A stretch of 64,000 nucleotides of DNA from Cycloclasticus sp. (GTDB taxonomy: Bacteria > Pseudomonadota > Gammaproteobacteria > Methylococcales > Cycloclasticaceae). Below, piece after piece: positions 1 through 7,183 of this stretch (position 1 is the stretch's first letter; every line of letters begins with the position of its first letter). Location: positions 496,001-560,000 of the forward strand of contig JBFLJU010000001.1 of assembly GCA_040743155.1 (NCBI GenBank), read 5' to 3'. Position numbers and translations under genes: made by a program. The notes beneath the pieces are model-generated. The model did no database searches. It was not told where the DNA came from and saw only the letters and a list, made by a program, of their open reading frames with translations.

Positions 1-1
1 T

Positions 2-865
2 GGAAATGGCCCGATTGTGGGTCCAGGGCTTTGGACAAATGTAACTGGAAACTGGTCAGACTACAAACTACCTGGTACAGCTGGAATAGACGGGGAAATT
101 GAAATTGAGAACCTCGGTACTTATGCGCTAGATACTGTTTACGGCTGGCATGCTGTGTGGTTTGTAATGGGTATTATCTGGTTGCTTTGGTGGATTAGAC
201 GACCAACTTTGTTACCACGCTACCGTGCTATTCAAGAAGATGTTGATAAAAACCTTCTCATCACTAGTGCAGATAAACGCATGGGTGTTTTAATGTTGAG
301 CGTTACACTGGCACTGGTTATTGGCGGCGCAATGAATGCTAATGCGAAATATAACGACATCGTTCCTTTGCAGACAGGAAATGTACCTGTTTTCCCATTG
401 CCAGCGCAGAATTCGCAATTGGTAGTAAAGGGTCTAAGCAGCAAATACAACGTACCTAAACGTGCAATGTCGTTAGAGGTGAGTGTTACCAATAATGGCA
501 ATAAACCAGTAAAAATTGGTGAGTTTGCAACAGCAGGAATACGCTTTGTGGTAGATCAATCGACATTATCTGATACGGCTGGTCAGGCTCTAAAGGCTAG
601 CTACAGCAATGTTACTGAGGATTACGTTGAAGAATACGTTCGAGAAGCACTTGAGATAAAAGGTGGTGATACAAGCGCAATACTTCCGGGTGAATCACGT
701 ACGTTAACCCTAGTTGCTGCTGATGCAGTTTGGGAGATTCAAGGCTTAAGTAAGATTGTTGAATCACCTGTTCGTCGTGTTGGTGGGCTTATTTACTTCT
801 TTGATGCCGATGGAAATCGCTACAGAGAGTATGTAGATATGGCAACCGATGTTGCCTACCGCTAG
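2..865 (+). CDS. pmoB: Copper membrane monooxygenase subunit B (PmoB/AmoB family), C-terminal part
   Basis: The reading frame is open from base 2, so this is the last ~287 residues of a gene that starts outside the window. Visible in order are a GPGLW stretch, a transmembrane helix near residues 47-65 (VYGWHAVWFVMGIIWLLWW), a second helix near 94-111, then a periplasmic cupredoxin-like domain with the family pattern PLQxG...ITNxGN-type segment...GEF.TA..RF and LAPGE-like ILPGESRTL. This order matches the C-terminal half of particulate methane/ammonia monooxygenase subunit B. The N-terminal copper-site histidines lie upstream of the window. Sequence divergence from methanotroph PmoB suggests a short-chain alkane (ethane/propane/butane) or related enzyme, but substrate cannot be read from this piece. 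The normal order is C-A-B, so C and A should lie just upstream. Confidence 0.9.
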   Translation, partial: GNGPIVGPGLWTNVTGNWSDYKLPGTAGIDGEIEIENLGTYALDTVYGWHAVWFVMGIIWLLWWIRRPTLLPRYRAIQEDVDKNLLITSADKRMGVLMLSVTLALVIGGAMNANAKYNDIVPLQTGNVPVFPLPAQNSQLVVKGLSSKYNVPKRAMSLEVSVTNNGNKPVKIGEFATAGIRFVVDQSTLSDTAGQALKASYSNVTEDYVEEYVREALEIKGGDTSAILPGESRTLTLVAADAVWEIQGLSKIVESPVRRVGGLIYFFDADGNRYREYVDMATDVAYR

Positions 866-875
866 GAGGTAACAA

Positions 876-1478
876 GTGGAGTATCGCAAAAGTAACAAGC
901 GGGCTCGCAGCTACGCAACCAGGGTCATTATGACCCTGGTTGCGTTTTTAGCGATTACAAGCCATACATCGGTATACGCTCAGAAGGCTGGCTCACAGGA
1001 AGAATTAGTTGGCTGTATTTTTAGTCTAGAAGGAAAGCGTATTCTTTTTGCCGCCTACCAGCCGCATATCGACAATAAAAGATTGTGTAGAAAATTGCCA
1101 GGTGCGACAGGTGCGACCTATTTTTCTTTAGATTTGGTCGATAAGCCATTACGGGAACGAGCGCTTAAGATAAGGGTTACGACAATTAAGCAAGGCGACA
1201 CAGATCTTCAATCTGCTAGCCCTATTGTGGACTTTGAAGTTGCCTCTTCACCAAGTGGGGTGGTGGATTTTGAACATGACTTCAATGGAGCCAAAGGTCA
1301 TTATCGTCTTGAGGTCATCAATGAGATGGATAATACGCAAGGTGGCTTCAATTTTGAGGTGGGTGCAGAGGAGTTCAAATGGAAAGGGAAATTTGGACAA
1401 AGAGTGGCTTTCGGCATGTTTGGAGGTTTCGCATTAGTCGGACTAGGCTATTTGGCATTCAGGAAGAAAAAAGCATAA
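876..1478 (+). CDS. PmoD/AmoD-like periplasmic copper-associated membrane protein, copy 1
   Basis: The 200-residue protein starts at a GTG with an excellent AGGAGG six bases upstream, ten bases after the monooxygenase B stop, so it is in the same operon. It has an N-terminal signal peptide (cleavage near AYA-like VYA, residue 35), a soluble domain with Cys47 and Cys71 (C-X23-C) around an AAYQP segment, and a C-terminal helix (about 178-194) followed by a basic FRKKKA tail. This architecture and place fit PmoD/AmoD/AmoE proteins of methane and ammonia oxidisers, some of which bind copper in a CuA-like site. I see no methionine between the two cysteines, so whether the full copper ligand set is kept is open. 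A strong palindrome lies inside its signal-peptide codons (see 913-949). Confidence 0.7.
   Translation: MEYRKSNKRARSYATRVIMTLVAFLAITSHTSVYAQKAGSQEELVGCIFSLEGKRILFAAYQPHIDNKRLCRKLPGATGATYFSLDLVDKPLRERALKIRVTTIKQGDTDLQSASPIVDFEVASSPSGVVDFEHDFNGAKGHYRLEVINEMDNTQGGFNFEVGAEEFKWKGKFGQRVAFGMFGGFALVGLGYLAFRKKKA
913..949 (+). terminator. Perfect palindrome with T-tract inside the signal-peptide codons (possible attenuator)
   Basis: Bases 913-928 and 930-945 are exact reverse complements (16 bp, one central base), and the palindrome runs straight into TTTTT at 945-949. This is the form of an intrinsic terminator placed 48 bases after the monooxygenase B stop but within codons 13-25 of the following gene. 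Translation of that gene would melt the hairpin; lack of translation would let it end transcription. The function is inferred. Confidence 0.5.
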
Positions 1479-1735
1479 AGTTTGCAACAAAAAAACTGTT
1501 TCACTTGTACTTAGCTCAACAAGTCAGTAGCTGGAAATAGAAACTATGAATGCTATAAATATAGGGCTGCTAGAGTTTTTATGTTAGTTAACTTCCTGTG
1601 ATTATGACGGAAGGCTATTTCAGTGGTTAGTAGTATAAGTGGTGGTAAATTTATAAAGTTATAACGAAACCTCAGAATAACTACAGCGCTTGACAATACA
1701 GCGTCGCCTAAAAGTGACTACTGTTGGTAAAAATT

Positions 1736-1824
1736 GGCTCAAAGTTTCCATTTACTAACGTAAACTGCGTTTTTCCGCCACTTTTTGTCGTGCCTTCATT
1801 CGCGTACGTTATGCAGAGGTCTCA
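1736..1824 (-). mobile_element. Solo end of an IS5-family-like insertion sequence
   Basis: Read on the minus strand from 1824 this begins GAGACCTCTGCATAACGT, which resembles termini of IS5-family elements, and continues with a purine-rich leader (AAAAAGTGGCGGAAAAAC). Positions 1805-1824 recur exactly, in inverse orientation, at 2782-2801. No transposase remains. The inner limit is uncertain and could reach about 1680. The rest of 1479-1735 holds no open frame or repeat that I can name. Confidence 0.5.
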
Positions 1825-1842
1825 CAATGATAAGGATTACAA

Positions 1843-2442
1843 ATGTTTACAATAGCTAGAGTAATTATAGTGTGTGTGTTGTTGTCTCTGTCCAGTCAGA
1901 TATGGGCGCACGGTGGTGTGGTGAGCAGGGGAAACGAGTGTAGATTACTCGTAGGTCCTTATACTATAAACTTTTCAGGTTACCAGCCACAAAACAATAG
2001 GTCTGAGCAGTTTTGTGATGATTTGCCAGTAGTCGGTGACTCTATTATCGTTCTAGATTTTGTCGATAAAAAACTACGCAAGATGACGGTAAACTTTAGA
2101 GTGATTAAAGCAGATGCTGCTCCATTAGGCACGGAGGAAGATGGGAAAGTTAATGAAGCTGAATTAGCGCAAACACCATTTTTTGAAATACCGGCCAAGC
2201 ATTATCCAAGGGGGATGATGACTATTGAGCAGAGTTTCAAAGAAAAAGGCCACTTTATTGGCTATGTTATCGTTGAAGGTGAAAATGATAAATTTATTTC
2301 TCGATTCCCATTCTCTGTTGGTTATCCTAAAGCTAGTATTCTAGACGTAGTTCAAATTCCTATTGCTGTTTTTTTAGTGATTGCTATTATGGTTTGGTTT
2401 GTTCGTAGAAAACGGGTTGTATTAAATGTAAAAGAAGCCTGA
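1843..2442 (+). CDS. PmoD/AmoD-like periplasmic copper-associated membrane protein, copy 2
   Basis: The 199-residue protein has an AAGGA ribosome site six bases before its ATG. It is a diverged paralogue of the protein at 876: signal peptide to about residue 22, Cys33 and Cys58 (C-X24-C) around a GYQP segment, LDFVDKKLRK against LDLVDKPLRE in copy 1, a late beta-rich part ending FPFSVG, then a C-terminal helix (about 170-188) and a basic tail. The mature N-terminus begins AHGG, and an N-terminal His after cleavage is a copper-binding possibility in this type of protein. It is separated from the operon by 364 bases and bracketed by inverted IS-like ends, so it is probably transcribed on its own. 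It may be an AmoE/AmoD-type partner; exact function unknown. Confidence 0.65.
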   Translation: MFTIARVIIVCVLLSLSSQIWAHGGVVSRGNECRLLVGPYTINFSGYQPQNNRSEQFCDDLPVVGDSIIVLDFVDKKLRKMTVNFRVIKADAAPLGTEEDGKVNEAELAQTPFFEIPAKHYPRGMMTIEQSFKEKGHFIGYVIVEGENDKFISRFPFSVGYPKASILDVVQIPIAVFLVIAIMVWFVRRKRVVLNVKEA

Positions 2443-2496
2443 CTTTGACTGAAGTTATAAAGGTATTCTGAGAAATACCTGTCACCGAATTGTTTT

Positions 2497-2533
2497 AAGC
2501 GTAATAACACCTAGTGCTATTACGCTTTTTTTA
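2497..2533 (+). terminator. Intrinsic terminator after the second PmoD-like gene
   Basis: AGCGTAATAACAC (2498-2510) pairs with GTGCTATTACGCT (2514-2526) with one mismatch and is followed by a T-run to 2532. It lies 55 bases after the stop codon. Confidence 0.8.
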
Positions 2534-2782
2534 TGTCCCTTACTGTCAAGCTCATCCGAAACTGGAAAGTTGAATTTGCGAGCTGATTTAACGAAACTTT
2601 TGCTCTTGGGTGAAAATAGGACGTGTTTGGAGGTGGAAATTTATTTTTATACGGATGTCTAATTGTTAAGAGTGTTCTTCACAATGTGTAATGCACCAGT
2701 CTTTATTCTGATTTTTTTACCACAGCATGCAGAAAGTAATAATGTTGCTAATGTAACTAGTAGCAGCACTCTTAATAATATT

Positions 2783-2850
2783 GAGACCTCTGCATAACGT
2801 AGCGGGCGCAGGCAAGAAGTTAATAGGGCTCATTTAGAATTAAAATAAAT
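2783..2850 (+). mobile_element. Second solo IS5-like end, inverse to the one at 1805-1824
   Basis: It starts GAGACCTCTGCATAACGTA, exactly the reverse complement of 1805-1823, then diverges (GCGGGCGCAGGCAAGAAG...). The two repeats face outward, so the bodies of the elements would have lain outside the 1825-2782 segment. No transposase frame is present in either flank within the window. The right limit is a guess. Confidence 0.5.
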
Positions 2851-2918
2851 CGAACGAACGTTTTAAGTCATCGATAATTAAGCATAAATATTATGCATCA
2901 AGCTGACTAGCAACCGAG

Positions 2919-2951
2919 CGATCAGGAGTTCGAATCTCTTCAGACGCGTCA
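2919..2951 (+). repeat. tRNA 3'-end-like fragment (T-arm, acceptor strand, TCA)
   Basis: AGGAG-TTCGAAT-CTCTT (2924-2940) forms a five-pair stem with a seven-base loop typical of a tRNA T-arm, followed by CAGACGC, a G and TCA. No D-arm, anticodon arm or 5' acceptor strand is found upstream, so this is only the 3' end of a tRNA-like gene. Such fragments are common as attachment-site copies of integrated elements. The rest of 2534-3050 shows only AT-rich non-coding sequence and the IS end. Confidence 0.45.
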
Positions 2952-2952
2952 T

Positions 2953-2984
2953 ACAAAAAAATCTCCTTCTGGAGGTTTTTTTGT
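2953..2984 (+). terminator. Intrinsic terminator directly after the tRNA-like fragment
   Basis: ACAAAAAAATCTCC pairs with GGAGGTTTTTTTGT around a TTCT loop. The A/T-rich outer stem makes it potentially bidirectional. Confidence 0.8.
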
Positions 2985-3059
2985 GCCTACCTAGTTTGTA
3001 AAACCTACTTTAAAGTTACCGTTTTTTGATGTAATTCATTGCAAAAATACGCTAACATT

Positions 3060-3151
3060 TTGATATTCAAAACAATTTATATAAAATAATCGCTCTAATT
3101 TGCAACACCACATATGGTTGTTGAAGAAATAAATGACACATCATCTTGTGT
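3060..3151 (+). promoter_or_regulatory. nrdJ promoter with two NrdR-type boxes
   Basis: A -35-like TTGATA (3060-3065) and a -10-like TAAAAT (3082-3087) are 16 bases apart. Downstream lie two palindromes like the NrdR box (consensus about acaCwATATaTwGtgt): 3105-3120 (ACACCACATATGGTTG, about 11 of 16) and 3136-3151 (ACACATCATCTTGTGT, about 13 of 16). Their starts are 31 bases apart, three helical turns, as is usual for paired NrdR boxes. Repression of the nrdJab operon by the ATP/dATP-sensing repressor NrdR is inferred. Confidence 0.65.
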
Positions 3152-3237
3152 TTTCAGGCTATATCTTTTAATCTAAGCGTATTAGGATGCTGGGGGATTA
3201 CTCCACCGATATAAACAATAGGATACACAGGGGAAAT

Positions 3238-5391
3238 ATGAATACAGTCAACTTAAAAATCATCAAAAATACTCAGTCGGATATTGAATTCCAATCAGCA
3301 TCACTGGACATATGGGATAAAAAATACTGCTTGAAAAAACAGGATGGGTCACCGGTTGATGCAAATATCGAAGAAACTTATCAACGTGTTGCAGCAGCGA
3401 TTGCTGATGTGGAAGAAACAGCTGATAAAAAGGAATACTGGCACGATCAATTTGTATGGGCTTTAAAGCATGGTGCGATTCCAGCTGGTCGTATTATTTC
3501 TAATGCAGGTGCTAGTGCCTACAAACCTGCCACTTCAACCATTAACTGTACCGTGTCGGGATCAATTTCCGACTCTATGGACGATATTCTTAGTAAAACA
3601 CACGAGGCGGGTTTAACCCTTAAAGCTGGCTGTGGCATTGGGTATGAGTTTTCAACATTACGCCCTAAAGGCGCGTATGTGTCGGGCGCTGGTGCGAATA
3701 CATCGGGTCCTTTGTCGTTTATGGATATCTTTGACAAGATGTGTTTTACCGTGTCATCGGCTGGTGGTCGCCGTGGTGCTCAAATGGCTACTTTTGATGT
3801 TGCCCATCCTGATGTGCGTGATTTCGTTCGCGTAAAACGCGAAGACGGTCGTTTGCGTCAATTCAACTTATCGCTGCTTATTACCGATGATTTTGTTCAG
3901 GCAGTAAAAGACGATGACGATTGGCCGTTAGTGTTTCCGTTATCAGAAAAAGAAATGGCATCGGGCGATATTGATTTGAACGACACGGATAAAGTGTTAT
4001 GGCGCGAATGGCCGATAACAGAAGGTTATCAAGTGAATGACGTGGGCTTGGTCGCTTGCAGAATATACAACAGAATTAAAGCGCAGCGCTTATGGGAAAC
4101 CATTATGGCGTCCACTTATGATTATGCAGAACCTGGCTTTATCCTGATAGATAAGGTGAATGAAATGAACAATAACTGGTTCTGCGAAAATATTCGTGCA
4201 ACCAATCCATGTGGCGAGCAACCACTTCCAGCTTATGGTTCTTGTCTACTGGGCTCAATCAATTTAACTAAGTTCGTGTTAAATCCATTTACCTCAAAGG
4301 CCTCCTTTGATTGGGATAAATTTCGTCAAACTGTCGGTATTTTCACCCGTATGCTTGATAACGTAGTAGAAATTAATGGCTTGCCATTAGAAGGGCAAAG
4401 AGAGGCTATTGAGCACAAGCGTCGTCATGGCATGGGCTTTTTAGGCTTAGGCTCAACACTGACCATGATGGGTATTCCCTACGGTGAAGAAGAGTCTGTT
4501 AACTTCACGGGTGAAGTCAGTAAGCAATTAGCGGTAAGCGGCTGGGAAGCAGGCTTAGAGCTCGCCAAAGAAAAGGGCGCAGCACCGATCATGGATGAAG
4601 ACTTTAAAGTCACAGGTGATATGCTTCGTAAACGCCCTGAAATGTTGGACGATGGTTATGAAATTGGCGACACCGTAAAAGGCCGAATTTTACACGCACG
4701 ATACAGCCGCTATATGCAGCAAATAGCCAGCGTTGCACCAGAGTTAGTTGAAAAATTAGCAGAAACGGGCGCTCGATTTACCCATCACACTTCTATTGCA
4801 CCAACCGGCACTATCTCATTATCGCTGGCGAACAATGCCAGTAATGGTATTGAGCCTAGCTTTGCTCATCACTATGCGCGTAATGTTATTCGTGAAGGAC
4901 GCAATGCAAAAGAAAAAGTAGATGTATTCTCATTCGAGTTATTGGCTTATCGCTCACTCATTAACGAAAAAGCGATGCCCTATTCTGAGGTGGCAGAGGA
5001 AAAACTGCCTGACTACTTTGTAACAGCAGAAACCATCACGCCAAAACAGCACGTGGATATTCAAGCGGCCGCACAAAAATGGATTGATTCATCTATTTCA
5101 AAAACGGCGAATGTACCAACAGACTTCCCATTTGAAGAGTTTAAAGACATCTATCTTTACGCACACGAAAAGGGCTTAAAAGGCTGTACCACCTTCCGTT
5201 TTAACCCGGATGTATTCCAAGGCGTATTGGTTAAAGAATCAGACCTAGAAAATACCACATACCGTTTCAACCTCAAAGACGGCACAACGCTAGAAGTCAA
5301 AGGAAATGAAATGATCGAATATGAAGGTGAAACGCACACCGCAGCCAATTTATACGATGCCTTAAAAGAAGGTTATTACGGTAAATTTTAA
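3238..5391 (+). CDS. nrdJa: Adenosylcobalamin-dependent (class II) ribonucleotide reductase, catalytic subunit NrdJa
   Basis: I choose the ATG at 3238 (717 residues), which has AGGGG five bases upstream, over an in-frame ATG at 3187 without such a site. Family marks are STINC (Cys104), GCGIGYEFSTLRP, NPCGEQPLP with Cys325 and Glu327 of the active site, and SLANNASNGIEPSF. The enzyme makes deoxyribonucleotides from ribonucleotides with a B12-generated radical, independent of oxygen. It lacks the C-terminal cysteine tail, which is found in the next gene; this split NrdJa/NrdJb form is known from Pseudomonas. Regulation by NrdR is suggested by the upstream boxes. No ATP-cone domain is evident at the N-terminus. 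Confidence 0.93.
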   Translation: MNTVNLKIIKNTQSDIEFQSASLDIWDKKYCLKKQDGSPVDANIEETYQRVAAAIADVEETADKKEYWHDQFVWALKHGAIPAGRIISNAGASAYKPATSTINCTVSGSISDSMDDILSKTHEAGLTLKAGCGIGYEFSTLRPKGAYVSGAGANTSGPLSFMDIFDKMCFTVSSAGGRRGAQMATFDVAHPDVRDFVRVKREDGRLRQFNLSLLITDDFVQAVKDDDDWPLVFPLSEKEMASGDIDLNDTDKVLWREWPITEGYQVNDVGLVACRIYNRIKAQRLWETIMASTYDYAEPGFILIDKVNEMNNNWFCENIRATNPCGEQPLPAYGSCLLGSINLTKFVLNPFTSKASFDWDKFRQTVGIFTRMLDNVVEINGLPLEGQREAIEHKRRHGMGFLGLGSTLTMMGIPYGEEESVNFTGEVSKQLAVSGWEAGLELAKEKGAAPIMDEDFKVTGDMLRKRPEMLDDGYEIGDTVKGRILHARYSRYMQQIASVAPELVEKLAETGARFTHHTSIAPTGTISLSLANNASNGIEPSFAHHYARNVIREGRNAKEKVDVFSFELLAYRSLINEKAMPYSEVAEEKLPDYFVTAETITPKQHVDIQAAAQKWIDSSISKTANVPTDFPFEEFKDIYLYAHEKGLKGCTTFRFNPDVFQGVLVKESDLENTTYRFNLKDGTTLEVKGNEMIEYEGETHTAANLYDALKEGYYGKF

Positions 5392-5421
5392 GACAGCGGT
5401 TAGTGAACAGGAGATAGGAAA

Positions 5422-6132
5422 ATGACACACAAGATTACACAAGACATTACTGGTTACGAAGTTGTAAAAAAGGAAGAAGAACAAGCTGTGCAACAAGCAG
5501 CGGCACCGGCGGAAGAAAAAAGTAATATTATCCAAATGCACGAAAGCCTAAAACGGCCTGAAATGCTTCTGGGCTCAACCTACAAAATCAAAACACCGTT
5601 ATCGGAACACTCTTTATACATAACGATTAATGATTTAGTGCTAAACCAAGGCACAGATCATGAGCACCGCCGCCCATTTGAAGTGTTTATTAACTCCAAA
5701 AATATGGATCACTTCCAATGGATTGTCGCGCTAACCAGAATTATGTCAGCCGTGTTCCGAAAAGGGGGCGACATAACATTCCTAGTGGAAGAGCTCCGCT
5801 CAGTGTTTGACCCGAGTGGTGGTTACTTCAAAAAAGGCGGTAAGTTCATGCCCTCATTAGTAGCAGAAATTGGTGATGTTGTAGAATCGCATTTGAAATT
5901 GATCGGCATGATCAAAACTGAAGAAATTAGCGAACATCAGCAAAAAATTATGGACGAAAAGCGCGCCCAGTTTGAAGCTGAAAAACAAGTTAAATCAGCA
6001 GCGCCAGTAGCAGAAGAGGCGAGTGCCTTTCCAGAAGGTTCACAGTTATGCAATAAATGTAACACCAAGGCGATGATTAAAATGGACGGTTGCATGACTT
6101 GCTTGAATTGTGGCGATAGTAAGTGTGGCTAA
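5422..6132 (+). CDS. nrdJb: Class II ribonucleotide reductase C-terminal subunit NrdJb
   Basis: This 236-residue protein lies 30 bases after nrdJa with an AGGAGAT ribosome site. Residues about 45-165 form the TSCPD-type domain seen at the end of long NrdJ/NrdZ proteins (SLKRPEMLLGSTYKIKTPLSEHSLYITIND, then VFRKGGD, GGYFKKGGKFMPSLVAEIGDVVE). A charged linker follows, and the C-terminus carries a cysteine cluster (CNKC, CMTCLNC, CGDSKCG) that would re-reduce the active-site disulfide of NrdJa. It is needed with NrdJa for activity in organisms where the enzyme is split. Confidence 0.88.
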   Translation: MTHKITQDITGYEVVKKEEEQAVQQAAAPAEEKSNIIQMHESLKRPEMLLGSTYKIKTPLSEHSLYITINDLVLNQGTDHEHRRPFEVFINSKNMDHFQWIVALTRIMSAVFRKGGDITFLVEELRSVFDPSGGYFKKGGKFMPSLVAEIGDVVESHLKLIGMIKTEEISEHQQKIMDEKRAQFEAEKQVKSAAPVAEEASAFPEGSQLCNKCNTKAMIKMDGCMTCLNCGDSKCG

Positions 6133-6260
6133 AAATTAGTGGTTGAGTAAAAAAGAGATATTTTGTTACCCGTCGTTTATAGCGTCATTCTTCAATGGCA
6201 AGAGAAAAATAGGGTGCTGGGAAATGATGAAGCTTCTTTATTAGAAGAAGGGTAAAGGAT

Positions 6261-6311
6261 TGTAATCCCCCCAATAATCCATCTCGGTTATTAATGGGGG
6301 GATTACACTTT
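6261..6311 (+). terminator. Terminator of the nrdJab operon
   Basis: TGTAATCCCCCCAATAA and TTATTAATGGGGGGATTACA form a long stem (6261-6307) with a CTCGG-containing loop, followed by a T-rich stretch. It lies in the 306-base gap after nrdJb; nothing else is evident in that gap. Confidence 0.7.
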
Positions 6312-6438
6312 GTCTTTTCATTTTAAATTCTCAATTGCGGTTCATATTAATGGAAAACTTCACTGAAGCTATTCTATTTTTATGGGTTAGTATTTCTCTA
6401 AAAATATCAGGGCAGGCAATTAGATATTCATAGACTTA

Positions 6439-6927
6439 ATGCTCTTACCTTGCTTAAAGGCGGTTAATTATTTACACTTAAAAGCGATGGATTATTTTCG
6501 CCCAATAAATAGACAAACACTGCTACTGTGGGGCTTATTGCTCTGTTTGGCATTATTGGGTGCGCAGGAAGTTAAACTGCACGTCCATCATCTAAATCAT
6601 GAGTCCAATGGGCTCTACGCTGGTCAGCATGCCCACGTTATTGATGCCTATGCCGCCAATAAGGTTGGCTATCATCGAACTTCTTTTGTTCATGACTCAT
6701 CTCACGATCACCATGATGGTGCGGTGTCCGAGGTTGATATCAGCTCTGATGGCTTGTTGAAAAACATCAATAACAATATTCATAGCATCGCGCTATTCGC
6801 TCTATTTTTTACTTTAATAACATTTGTTTCCTCACAACTGCTCGTTCAGCGGTGCCGTGAGAGCAAACTGATCCTTCATCAGCCCTACACTATTTCTCCA
6901 CCTTTACGGGCACCTCCACAGCACTAA
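6439..6927 (+). CDS. His-rich small membrane protein upstream of the Czc system
   Basis: This 162-residue protein has one helix near residues 27-45 (TLLLWGLLLCLALLGAQ), a histidine-rich periplasmic stretch (KLHVHHLNHE, GQHAHV, HDSSHDHHDG), a second helix near 116-134, and a Pro-rich tail ending PPLRAPPQH. A second possible ATG at 6487 would give 146 residues and start just before the first helix; neither has a clear ribosome site. Such proteins often sit in front of heavy-metal RND operons; the His clusters suggest metal binding, for example buffering or delivery to the efflux system. No named family is recognised with confidence. Confidence 0.6.
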   Translation: MLLPCLKAVNYLHLKAMDYFRPINRQTLLLWGLLLCLALLGAQEVKLHVHHLNHESNGLYAGQHAHVIDAYAANKVGYHRTSFVHDSSHDHHDGAVSEVDISSDGLLKNINNNIHSIALFALFFTLITFVSSQLLVQRCRESKLILHQPYTISPPLRAPPQH

Positions 6928-7183
6928 CATTCTTCTGGGCGTTTTTATTTAACTTCGCGTTAAGCTTTTTGCGTGGAGTTTATAGGCTTAATTTTTGTGG
7001 CAGTACGCCATCAAATGCTTTGCCTCAGAAGAAGTTCCCCATCAATTTTTTCGATTTAGTTCTTTTCGGGATGTGAATGTTGAGCGATACATCACAGTCG
7101 ATTAGGTGAAGCCGAAAGCCATTAATTGTTTTTTAAATATGGTTATGTTTGCTCAATGGGTAAGCGTACACAAGGAGTTTGTA

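Noticed and set aside
1690-1695. TTGACA as a -35 box for the second PmoD-like gene
   Set aside because: No acceptable -10 sequence 16-18 bases downstream; it probably lies in the leader of the IS remnant.
3187-3237. Upstream ATG for nrdJa adding 17 residues
   Set aside because: No Shine-Dalgarno fits it, while ATG 3238 has AGGGG at the right distance and gives the usual family N-terminus.
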